Origin: Actinomycetes bacterium
GTDB lineage: Bacteria > Actinomycetota > Actinomycetes > Actinomycetales > Cellulomonadaceae
Direction of reading: 5' to 3'
NCBI GenBank assembly: GCA_023432565.1
Contig: JAEYUL010000191.1
Location: 1 to 23,816 of the forward strand
Length of the DNA: 23,816 nt
The stretch's first letter is position 1. The number at the start of each line of letters is the position of its first letter. This document shows, piece by piece, positions 6,897 through 15,396 of the stretch. Position numbers and translations under genes: made by a program. The notes beneath the pieces are model-generated. The model searched no databases and was not told the origin of the DNA. It worked only from the letters and a program-made list of their open reading frames with translations.

Positions 6897-8302
6897 CCCA
6901 GCGCCGTGATCGTCAGGACCGTCTCGTAGCGTCCCGGGGCAGCACCCTCGGGAACGCGCAGCGTGAGCCCCGCCGTGACCCTCACCTCGCGGCGCGCCCA
7001 CCCCGCGCCGGCCACGACGAGCGGGCGCGAGGTCGCCAGACCGCCTCCGGCGACCGTCGACGGCGCGACCGTGCGGCCCGCACGGACCCCGGCGACGGGC
7101 TCGAGCAGCGCCGGCTGCCAGCCCAGGTGCTGCGCACCCAGGACGTGCGCGCCGTCGCTCGTCGTGAACGGCCGCGCACGGCCCGTCAGCGTGAAGCCGG
7201 GGCTGTTCGTGCGGGTGTCGGTGACGGTGACGGCGGGCAACGTGCCGGTCGCGGTGAGCGTGCCGTCGGCGGCCGTCGCGGTGCCGAGGCTCGTGGCGCC
7301 CTGCGCGAACGACCAGCGCAGCGCGCCGGGCTCGGCCGGGGCCGTCGGCGCAGGCGTGGGCGGGACGGTCGGGGCGGCCGTCGGCGAGCTCGTCGGCCCG
7401 GGCGAGGGCCGAGGGCCGCCGCCCTCGAACGTGAAGCCGACGTCCAGCGGGAGCGCCGGCTTGGTGTCCTGCGCGCCCCCGCAGCTGGTCGAGTAGAAGT
7501 GCGTCTGCAGGCTCGCGGGCAGCGCGCTGACGAACGGCGCCGGCCACGAGCCCCACCAGCCGGTCGCACCTCCCGCCGCCGAGCACGAGCGGACCTGCGC
7601 ACCGCCGGCCGTCACGTCGACCGTGACCCCGCGGTAGTCCGGCGTGAGCCGGAAGGAGTCGTCGTCGAGGCCGCTACGGGCGCCCGCGGAGAACGTCAGC
7701 ACCGTGGTGCGACCCACGCGGACCGGCGCCGACGGGTTCCCCTGCAGGTCGACGCCCGCGCCGACGGTCACGTCGAACGACAGCGTCCCCGAGCCGTCGC
7801 CCGCGACCTGCAGGACAGGGTCCGAGTAGACCTCGTCAGGTGCGTCGAGCTCCGCCGGGTAGGCGTTGACGGTGTACGAGCCGGTCCACGACAGCTCGGC
7901 CGCACCGGTCCGCGTATCGACGGTGCCCTCGCCGCCGGTGAACCGCACGGCGTTCGGTGTCTTCTGCGGAGAGGACCGCGGCATCGACGTCGCCGGCACG
8001 GGGTCCACGGCGTAGACGTCCTGACCGCCGCCGGAGACCGACCCCAGGAGGATCTCGGCTCCGCCGCGGGCACCGGACAACGTCCACGGACCGAAGATGC
8101 CGGACTGCGCGTAGCCGCTGATGCCCCAGGTGAGCGTCGCGTCGGCCACCGTGCCGTCGGGCTCGTCCGCCGCGGCGGGAAGCGCGGCGAGCGACGCGAC
8201 GACCGCGCTCAGCACGGTCACCACCGTGACCCTGCGGCCCACCGGCCCGGCCGCTGCGACGCCGACCCTCCGGCTCAACGCACCCACGGGAGAACCACCC
8301 AT
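6893..8302 (-). CDS. Secreted Htaa-domain protein with C-terminal WxL-like domain
   Basis: A 469-residue exported protein. It has a signal peptide (to about residue 45), an Htaa-like domain (about 50-290, starting LTWGISGYAQSGIFGPW, with a C240/C274 pair that could form a disulfide), a Pro/Thr/Ser linker (about 296-326), and a beta-rich C-terminal domain (about 327-469). The last domain carries TVTDTRTNSPGFTLTG, then LGWQP (393-397), and ends in LTLRVPEGAAPGRYETVLTI, a layout seen in actinobacterial WxL-like surface domains. The Htaa part lacks the FRDYV tyrosine of the 658-residue protein. There is no membrane helix at the C-terminus, so wall attachment would have to come from the WxL-like domain. 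The start is uncertain: ATG at 8302 overlaps the upstream gene by 28 bp and has a poor ribosome site; GTG at 8287 is an alternative. The neighbouring DUF916-like gene supports the WxL interpretation. Confidence 0.75.
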   Translation of the reverse strand: MGGSPVGALSRRVGVAAAGPVGRRVTVVTVLSAVVASLAALPAAADEPDGTVADATLTWGISGYAQSGIFGPWTLSGARGGAEILLGSVSGGGQDVYAVDPVPATSMPRSSPQKTPNAVRFTGGEGTVDTRTGAAELSWTGSYTVNAYPAELDAPDEVYSDPVLQVAGDGSGTLSFDVTVGAGVDLQGNPSAPVRVGRTTVLTFSAGARSGLDDDSFRLTPDYRGVTVDVTAGGAQVRSCSAAGGATGWWGSWPAPFVSALPASLQTHFYSTSCGGAQDTKPALPLDVGFTFEGGGPRPSPGPTSSPTAAPTVPPTPAPTAPAEPGALRWSFAQGATSLGTATAADGTLTATGTLPAVTVTDTRTNSPGFTLTGRARPFTTSDGAHVLGAQHLGWQPALLEPVAGVRAGRTVAPSTVAGGGLATSRPLVVAGAGWARREVRVTAGLTLRVPEGAAPGRYETVLTITALG

Positions 8303-9600
8303 CCCTGACGCAGCCCGACCACGCCCGCCGCTGCCACCACACCGATCGCGCCCAGCGCACCGAGCGCGAGCGGGTCGTCGAGCAGGCCGTCGACGACCCC
8401 GCGGTCGACGTCGGGCTCGGTCGTGACGGGCTGCGCCGCGAGCGCCTGCGCGCCCGAGCCCGTCGGGACCTGCGGGGCGAGGGCCGTCAGGTCGCCGTCG
8501 GCGTCGGCGCCGCCCGCCGGGCGGGCCGCGCCCGTACCCGTCGTCGCCGGCCGGTTCCTGACCTGGTTGCGCGGCTGCTGCGGCGACGCGCTCGGCGACG
8601 GGGCAGCGCCGCCGCCCTGGTCGTCGTCCGCGGGTGGCACGACGGGCCGGCTCGCGTCGAAGCTCACGACGAGCGCCGTCGCGGGCTTCGCGCGGTCGCG
8701 GGCCGACCCCGAGGTGTACCAGTAGGGCGCCTGCCCGACCTCACCCTGGAAGTCCACGAAGTCCTGCGGGAACGAGCCCCAGTACGCCTCGCTCGCCGAG
8801 TCGCGCGCGGCCTGCGCAGCGGCGCCCGCGGGCGCCTCGACCGCCACGCCGCGGTAGCGCGGGACCACGACGAGCCCGTCGGCCGTGACCTCGACGTCCT
8901 CGAGCACCGCCAGCCTGGCGGTGCGCGGCGTGAGCGCGACCCACCGGCCCGGCTCGTCCCGGTCGGCGCCGAAGCCGGACAGCGTGGCGGTCAGCGTGCC
9001 GGTGCCGTCGACGACCTCGAGCAGCGGGTCCGTGGCCGTCCAGTACGTCAGGCCGCCGTAGAGCACGGTCGTGAACGACCCGGTCCAGCGCACCGACGCG
9101 GTGCGCGCCGCCACGTCGACCGTGCCGACGCCGCCCTCGATCACGACCTCGTTCCCGGTCGTGCTCTCGATCGACCCGACGCTCACCGGCCGGCCCGCGA
9201 CGTCCAGGCACCGCGTGTCCCACGACGCGAGGACCCGCGTCCCGCCCTCGGCGGGCTTCTCGATCCGCACGTCACCGGACCGCGCGGCGTACAGGCCGTC
9301 CTGCTGCGTCCACAGCCGCGACCCGCCGGTCGAGCCGGCCCTGCCCGCGGACAGGAAGTTGCACCCCCCGTAGAACGCGCCGCCGCCGACCTCGTCGTTC
9401 AGGCCCCAGCGCAGCTGGGCGTCGGTGACGGTGAGCGCCTCGGGCTCCGGGATGGTGACGTCGACGACCACGTCGTCGTCGGCCGCGGCAGGCGAGCCCG
9501 GCAGGGCGGCGGGCAGCGCGACCGCACCGATCGCGAGGGCGCCCGCGGCAAGCACGCGACCGACGACCGTGCGCACCGGGCGCGAGGTGCGGGCGGTCAT
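8275..9600 (-). CDS. Membrane-anchored Htaa-domain heme-uptake protein
   Basis: A 441-residue exported protein. The signal peptide ends near residue 40. A large Htaa domain (about 58-315) starts LRWGLNDEVGGGAFYGGCNF and includes WTGSFTTVLYGGLTYW and a segment rich in Trp/Tyr near 273-295. Two cysteines (C80, C131) may pair. A low-complexity linker (about 318-400, Pro/Gln/Arg/Ala) leads to a hydrophobic segment (about 411-430) near the C-terminus, presumably a membrane anchor. This is the widespread actinobacterial Htaa subtype with GGCNFLSAG, distinct from the corynebacterial Y-containing type. The start ATG overlaps the upstream stop (ATGA). Heme binding is expected from the family, but the ligands cannot be assigned from sequence. 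Confidence 0.85.
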   Translation of the reverse strand: MTARTSRPVRTVVGRVLAAGALAIGAVALPAALPGSPAAADDDVVVDVTIPEPEALTVTDAQLRWGLNDEVGGGAFYGGCNFLSAGRAGSTGGSRLWTQQDGLYAARSGDVRIEKPAEGGTRVLASWDTRCLDVAGRPVSVGSIESTTGNEVVIEGGVGTVDVAARTASVRWTGSFTTVLYGGLTYWTATDPLLEVVDGTGTLTATLSGFGADRDEPGRWVALTPRTARLAVLEDVEVTADGLVVVPRYRGVAVEAPAGAAAQAARDSASEAYWGSFPQDFVDFQGEVGQAPYWYTSGSARDRAKPATALVVSFDASRPVVPPADDDQGGGAAPSPSASPQQPRNQVRNRPATTGTGAARPAGGADADGDLTALAPQVPTGSGAQALAAQPVTTEPDVDRGVVDGLLDDPLALGALGAIGVVAAAGVVGLRQGWVVLPWVR

Positions 9601-10792
9601 CGCGCGGCCCCGACAGGCTCGGGCGTCGCCTCGACGGCGCGCACCGGCTCGGCCGGCGCGGCACCGGTCCGACGGCGGCGCCGCGCGGTCAGCGCGCCGA
9701 ACGCCACGAGCACGACCAGCAGCACCGCGACCCCGACGAGCACCCACGTGGCCGCGGGCCGCCCGCCGTCCTGCTCGGCGGCGTTGGCGCGCGCGGCTGC
9801 GACGGCCGGGTCCTCGATCACGTCCACGTCGAGCGTCGCGACCTGGGCGGACGCCGCGCCCGTGAGCGTGAGGGTCGTCGTCCCGGGCACGAGCGCCGCC
9901 GGCACCGCCAGCACGCCCGCGACCTCGCCGTAGGGGCCCGCGGTCAGCGGGCCGACCCCGGCCTGACCCCCGGACAGCGACCCGACGACCTGCTCGCCCG
10001 GTGCGAACCCGCGCGCCGTGAAGCTCAGCACCCGACCTCGAACGACGCTCGTCTGGTCGCTCGTCGCCTCGGCGGGGCCGTCGACCTGCGGTGACGCGGC
10101 GCCCGCGGGGGACGCAGCGGTCACCTCCGCGCCAGGGCCGCGCTCCTCGTCGCGGTCGCCCGCCGCCGGGACCGCGTCCGACCCGGCCGCGAGGTCGACG
10201 AACTGCACGGGCGTGAACGTCTCGTTGGCGGAGTTCGCCACGCCGTGCGCACCGAACGTGATGACCCCGCACGTCACCGTGCGGCAGTCGACGCTCGTCA
10301 CGGAGCCCGAGCGGCCGACCGCCTCCAGCGTCGGGCCCGGGATCGTCAGCGTCGTCGACCACGACCCGTCCGCGGCGATCGTGCCGCCGTTCGCCGACGA
10401 GGAGGTGTCCGAGCCCGGGTAGGCGACGTACCGCTGGAACCCTGCGTTGTCCTTCGACTCGCTGTCGGGCACGTACAGCAGGTCCTGGCCGCTGATGCCG
10501 CCCTTGCTCGGCCGCCACGAGCCGCCCGTGGGGTCGTCGACCCACCCGAACACGACGTAGATGCCGCCGAAGCCGCCCGGCACGGACTGGAAGCCGGACC
10601 CGCTGACCGTCACCCGCGTCGAGTAGGTCAGGTCCGCCTGCGCCTTGCCGTTCTCCCCCGCGACCGTCACGCGCGCCGCCGCGGACGCCGGCGCGGCCGC
10701 GAGCCCGAGCACGCCGAGGGCGAGCACCGCGGACAGCAGGATCGCGCCGAGCCGCGTGCGGACGCGTGGCTCGGTCGAGGTGGTCGCGTGCG

Positions 10793-10796
<4 letters not shown>
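9597..10796 (-). CDS. Membrane-anchored surface protein of the heme operon, two beta modules
   Basis: A 399-residue exported protein of no family I can name. It has a signal peptide ending AAPASA (about residue 39). A module at about 42-199 carries VTVSGSGF, GGIYVVFGW and ETFTPVQF, with two cysteines (C171, C176). It matches the second module of the secreted 658-residue protein. A second Ig-like domain (about 245-327, opening VVRGRVLSFTARGFAPGEQV) follows. A transmembrane helix (about 348-371) is followed by a basic stop-transfer stretch (ARRRRR) and an acidic/Pro cytoplasmic tail. Its ATG overlaps the hmuV stop (ATGA), so it belongs to the heme operon. A structural or receptor role at the membrane near HmuTUV is inferred from position and its shared module; no catalytic motif is visible. 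Confidence 0.8.
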
Positions 10797-11580
<784 letters not shown>

Positions 11581-11584
<4 letters not shown>

Positions 11585-12804
11585 GCCCAGCCTCCTGCGC
11601 TGCGCCGGGTGCGCCGGATGAGCCAGAAGAAGAACGGCCCGCCGCACAGCGCGGTGAGCATCCCGATCGGCAGGTCGGCGTACGGCACCGCGGTCCGCGC
11701 GACGAGGTCGGCCAGCAGCAGCAGCACCGCACCGCCGAGTGCGCTCGCGGGCACCAGCACGCGGTGGCCCGGCCCGACGGCCATGCGGACCAGGTGCGGC
11801 ACGACGAGCCCGACGAACGCGATGATCCCGCAGAACGCGACCGCGGCCGCGGTGAGCAGCGCGACGAGCACGATGCACACGACGCGCAGGCGCTCCACGT
11901 CGACGCCCAGGTGCCGCGCGGTGCGCTCACCGAGCGCGAGCAGGTCGAGGCGGCGGGCCACGAGGGTCGCGCCGACGATCCCGAGCAGGACGAGCGGCGC
12001 GACGACCGCGACGTACGGCCACCGTGTCCCGTTGAGGCTGCCGAGCTGCCAGAAGACGATCTGCTCGCGCGCCTGGGTGTCGCCCAGGAACGTGAGGAAC
12101 GCCAGCGCGGCGCCCGCGACCGCGTTGACCGCGACGCCGGTGAGCACGAGCGTGACGACCTGCGTGCGCCCGCCCTCGCGCGCGGTCGCGTAGACCAGCA
12201 GCGTCGTGAGCAGTCCCGCGACGAAGGCTGCGACCGCGACCGTCCAGGAGCCGAGGAACGCCCAGCCGAACACGATGACGGTGCACGCCCCGACGGCTGC
12301 GCCCGAGCTCACGCCCACCACGCCCGGGTCGGCCAGCGGGTTGCCGAACACGCCCTGCATGAGCGCGCCGCCCGTGGCGAGCGCGGCGCCGACCAGCAGG
12401 GCCATCACGATGCGCGGGAACCGGATGGTCCACAGCGCGGCGTCCGTGTGGGCGTGCGTCGCCGGGGCGCCGGCGTCGATGCCGATCCTGCGCAGGACCG
12501 AGCCGAGCACCTCGGCGGGCGGGATGTGCAGCTGACCGATGCCCGCGGCCACGACCGCGAGCACGACGAGCGCGATCGACAGGCCGGTGAACAGCGCCAC
12601 GACGCGACCTCGTCGGACGGACTGGACGCCCACGGTCGCCCCGGCCGGCTCGGACGAGCGCGGCGCGGTCCCGCTCAGCGCGCTGCGCACGGGCGGACGC
12701 GCGGACGACGCGGACGAGGACGCAGTCCCGCCGGGCGCGAGCGCGGCGCCCACCGACGGCGCGGTGGGCGCGTCTGGGACGGGCTCGGGGCGGGTCTGCG
12801 TCAT
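11581..12804 (-). CDS. hmuU: Heme ABC transporter permease (HmuU, FecCD family)
   Basis: A 407-residue polytopic membrane protein of the BtuC/FecCD family. The family core starts near residue 65 (VVALFTGLSIALVVL) and includes IRFPRIVMALLVGAALATGG, a QGVFGNPLADPGVVGVSSGA signature and CGIIAFVGLVVPHLVR, with about ten membrane segments. Before the first helix is an unusual 60-65-residue Ala/Ser/Pro/Thr-rich cytoplasmic tail. The ATG at 12804 is chosen because it lies 2 nt after the hmuT stop; a start closer to the membrane core cannot be excluded. It pairs with HmuV (ATGA overlap downstream) and HmuT upstream. Confidence 0.93.
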
Positions 12805-12806
12805 GG

Positions 12807-13904
12807 TCACTGCCGCGCGGGTGCGTAGAGGGCGACGGCGAGCGCGTCGAGCACGTCTGCGGTCTGCGGTCCGAACGACAGCACCGTCGAGTCGGCCATG
12901 TCGATGATGCGTCGGCTCTCCCCGGCGGGCGTGCTCGCGACCGCGGGCAGCGTCTCGAGCAGCCCGTCGACGCCGCCGACCGACGACAGCCCGTCGGACA
13001 TGACGAGCACGACGTCCGGCGCGGCCTTGACGATGCCCTCGTCGGTCACGGGCTTCATGCCCGCCCACCCGATCTCGCCGGCGACGTCGACCGCGCCGAG
13101 CGCGTCGACGAGCGAGTCGGTGCCCGAGCCCTCGCCGAACAGGTAGTAGACGCCCGCCTGGCCACGCACGTAGAGGAAGACGATCCGCAGCCGGTCCGCC
13201 TCGTCGGCGGGGGCGATCGCCGCGATCTGCGCGATCTTGGCGTGCACCGCCTCGTCGGTCCGCTCGGCCAGCGCGGCCCCGGCCTCGGGCACGCCGAGCG
13301 CGCTCGCGACCTGCCCGATGAGTGCGCCCACGCCCTCGACCGAGCGGTGGGCGTCGACCACCACGACCGGGATCCCCGCGTCGCGCATCTGCAGCACGAC
13401 GTCCCACGGCCCCAGGCTCGTGTCGGTGATGATCACGGTCGGGGCGATCTCGAGGATCGCCTCGGCGGACAGCTCGTGGCCGCTCGCGGTGACCAACGGC
13501 TTGTCGGCGATCTCCGCGAACGTCGAGGAGGTGTCACGGCCGACGACGTGGCCGCCCAGCCCGAGCTCGTAGACGATGCGTGCGACCGTGCCGTACACGT
13601 CGAGCGCCAGGATGCGGCTCGTGTCGGTCACGGTGACGGTCGTGCCCTGCGCGTCGGTGACCGTGACCGGCAGCGTCGGCTGCGGGTCGTCGACCACCGG
13701 GTGCACGGCGGAGTCGGCGACGACCGCGGTCGCCGGGCCGGTCAGCGACTTCGGGTCCTCGGCGGGCTCGACCTCGGCGAGCCGGACACCGCCCTCGGCG
13801 GAGACGTGCGGCCCGTCGGAGGTGCTGCCCGCCCCGCACCCGCCCACCGCCAGGACCAGCGCGAGCGCCGCGAGGAGGGCGCGGACCTGGCGCGCGACGG
13901 GCAT
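12807..13904 (-). CDS. hmuT: Heme-binding ABC transporter lipoprotein (HmuT)
   Basis: A 365-residue substrate-binding lipoprotein. The signal peptide ends in a lipobox, LAVGG-C (C23), for lipid anchoring to the outer face of the membrane. A linker (about 24-80) precedes the two-lobed periplasmic-binding domain (about 85-365). H143 (SGHELSAEAIL) and Y245 of the Y-x-R motif (LYVRG) are placed like the His and Tyr axial heme ligands reported for Corynebacterium HmuT; their spacing (102 residues) is close to the 99 I recall for C. diphtheriae. The ATG has GGAGG about 10 nt upstream. It is the first gene of the heme operon, with an iron box overlapping its promoter. Ligand assignment is by analogy. 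Confidence 0.92.
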   Translation of the reverse strand: MPVARQVRALLAALALVLAVGGCGAGSTSDGPHVSAEGGVRLAEVEPAEDPKSLTGPATAVVADSAVHPVVDDPQPTLPVTVTDAQGTTVTVTDTSRILALDVYGTVARIVYELGLGGHVVGRDTSSTFAEIADKPLVTASGHELSAEAILEIAPTVIITDTSLGPWDVVLQMRDAGIPVVVVDAHRSVEGVGALIGQVASALGVPEAGAALAERTDEAVHAKIAQIAAIAPADEADRLRIVFLYVRGQAGVYYLFGEGSGTDSLVDALGAVDVAGEIGWAGMKPVTDEGIVKAAPDVVLVMSDGLSSVGGVDGLLETLPAVASTPAGESRRIIDMADSTVLSFGPQTADVLDALAVALYAPARQ

Positions 13905-13955
13905 GGCTGGTCGACCTCCGTGCTGAGGGACGGGGCCGAGCCCCGGGACCGGGCC

Positions 13956-13961
13956 ATCCTA
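13956..13961 (-). promoter_or_regulatory. hmuT: Candidate -10 of the hmuT operon
   Basis: TAGGAT on the minus strand lies about 52 nt upstream of the hmuT ATG. At 17-nt spacing the -35 position falls inside the iron box (13969-13987), a layout typical for DtxR-repressed promoters. The -35 hexamer itself is poor. Confidence 0.5.
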
Positions 13962-13968
13962 GCCGCGC

Positions 13969-13987
13969 CAAGGTTAGGCTCACCTAC
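13969..13987 (-). promoter_or_regulatory. DtxR/IdeR-type iron box upstream of hmuT
   Basis: On the minus strand it reads GTAGGTGAGCCTAACCTTG. It matches 15 of 19 positions of the DtxR consensus as I remember it, including the central GCCTAACCT half. It lies 65-83 nt upstream of hmuT and overlaps the expected -35. It would couple hmuTUV and the downstream surface genes to iron supply. Confidence 0.8.
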
Positions 13988-14035
13988 CCTCGCCGAGCGG
14001 CCTTGGTCACATGTCCAGCCCCGGCGACGCGGACC

Positions 14036-15394
14036 TCACCCCTGGTCGAGCGCCAGCAGGTCGTCGACCGTCTCGCGCCGCAGGAGCGTGCGCACCGCAC
14101 CGTCGCGCACCGCCACCACAGGGGGACGCGTGAGCAGGTTGTAGTTCGAGGCCATCGACCGGCCGTAGGCACCCGTGGCCGCGACGGCCAGCAGGTCACC
14201 CGCGCGCACGTCGCCAGGCAGCTGCACCTCGTGCACCACGATGTCGCCCGACTCGCAGTGCTTCCCGACGACCCGGGCGAGCACGGACGGCGCCGACGAC
14301 CGCCGGCCGACGACCTCTGCGTGGTACTGCGCGCCGTACAGCGCGGGGCGGATGTTGTCGCTCATCCCGCCGTCCACGGAGACGTACAGGCGCTCGGTGT
14401 CGTCGCCCACACGTACGGGCTTGACCGTCCCGACCGTGTACAGCGTGAATCCGGCGGGGCCGACGATCGCACGCCCGGGCTCGATCGAGAAGCGCGGCAG
14501 CGGCGTGCCGAGCTCGGCCGCGGCCGCCGCGACCGAGGACGCCACGTCCTTGGCGACCCGGTCCGGGTCGAGCGCGACCTCGCCCGGCAGGTACGCGATC
14601 CCGTAGCCGCCGCCCAGGTCCACCTCGTCGACGAGGACACCCGTGCGCTCGGCGAGCTGCGCACGCAGCTCGAGCACCACGCGAGCCGCGACCTCGAACC
14701 CCGACGGGTCGAGGATCTGCGAGCCGATGTGCGAGTGGATGCCCAGCAGGCGCAGCTGCGGGTGGGACAGCACCGCGAGCAGCGCGGTCATCGCCGGCGA
14801 GTCGTCCTCACCGCGGCGCGCGACCGACAGGCCGAACTTCTGGTCCTCGTGCGCGGTCGAGATGTACTCGTGCCCGCCGGCGTGCACGCCCGTGGTCACG
14901 CGCACCATCACCGGTGCGGGTGTGGCCCCGCGCGCCTCGACCAGCGCCGCGAGGCGCTCGATCTCGACGAGCGAGTCCACGATGATCCGGCCCACGCCGT
15001 GCTCGAGCGCGGCCACGAGCTCGTCGTCGGACTTGTTGTTGCCGTGCAGCCCGAGGTCGCCGCCGGGCACACCCGCGCGCAGCGCGACCGCGAGCTCGCC
15101 GCCCGACGCGGTGTCCACGCGCAGGCCTTCCTCGTGCACCCACCGCGCGACCGCGACGGACAGGAAGGCCTTACCGGCGTAGTACACGTCCACACCCGCG
15201 CCGACCTCGGCGAACGCCGCGGTGAACGCGCGCCGGTAGGCCGCCGCGCGCGCACGCAGGTCCGCCTCGTCGAGCACGTACGCGGGCGTGCCGACCTCCT
15301 CGGCGAGCCGCGCCACGGGCACGCCGGCGACCACGAGCGCGCCCGAGCCGTCCCGCGCGACCCCCGTCGACCAGGGCTCGCCCGGGATGCTCAT
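14036..15394 (-). CDS. lysA: Diaminopimelate decarboxylase (LysA)
   Basis: Decarboxylates meso-diaminopimelate to lysine with PLP, the last step of lysine synthesis. It has 452 residues. The PLP lysine is K75 in VYYAGKAF. Other fold-III markers are HGNNKSDDEL, GIHSHIGSQI, DLGGGYGIAY and EPGRAIVGPAG; GKHCESGDIV carries the catalytic Cys supplied across the dimer. The start ATG (15394) lies 2 nt after the argS stop. A GTG six bases earlier (15400) overlaps that stop and has the better-placed GGAG, so either could be used. In related genomes hom follows lysA directly; here the heme operon begins 130 nt downstream. Confidence 0.95.
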   Translation of the reverse strand: MSIPGEPWSTGVARDGSGALVVAGVPVARLAEEVGTPAYVLDEADLRARAAAYRRAFTAAFAEVGAGVDVYYAGKAFLSVAVARWVHEEGLRVDTASGGELAVALRAGVPGGDLGLHGNNKSDDELVAALEHGVGRIIVDSLVEIERLAALVEARGATPAPVMVRVTTGVHAGGHEYISTAHEDQKFGLSVARRGEDDSPAMTALLAVLSHPQLRLLGIHSHIGSQILDPSGFEVAARVVLELRAQLAERTGVLVDEVDLGGGYGIAYLPGEVALDPDRVAKDVASSVAAAAAELGTPLPRFSIEPGRAIVGPAGFTLYTVGTVKPVRVGDDTERLYVSVDGGMSDNIRPALYGAQYHAEVVGRRSSAPSVLARVVGKHCESGDIVVHEVQLPGDVRAGDLLAVAATGAYGRSMASNYNLLTRPPVVAVRDGAVRTLLRRETVDDLLALDQG

Positions 15395-15396
15395 CG

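Noticed and set aside
4632..6929. Open frame of 765 codons on the plus strand opposite the Htaa gene
   Set aside because: Composition is Arg/Gly/Asp-rich with no motif, and it covers two genes on the other strand that have signal peptides and clear domains. It is an antisense shadow.
12807..13904. Siderophore or vitamin B12 binding protein instead of HmuT
   Set aside because: The FecCD/BtuC family is shared, but the SGHELS and LYVRG motifs and the Htaa neighbours favour heme. Direct binding data would be needed for certainty.
13988..14035. Possible terminator between lysA and the hmuT promoter
   Set aside because: No convincing stem could be built; only short interrupted complementarity is present.
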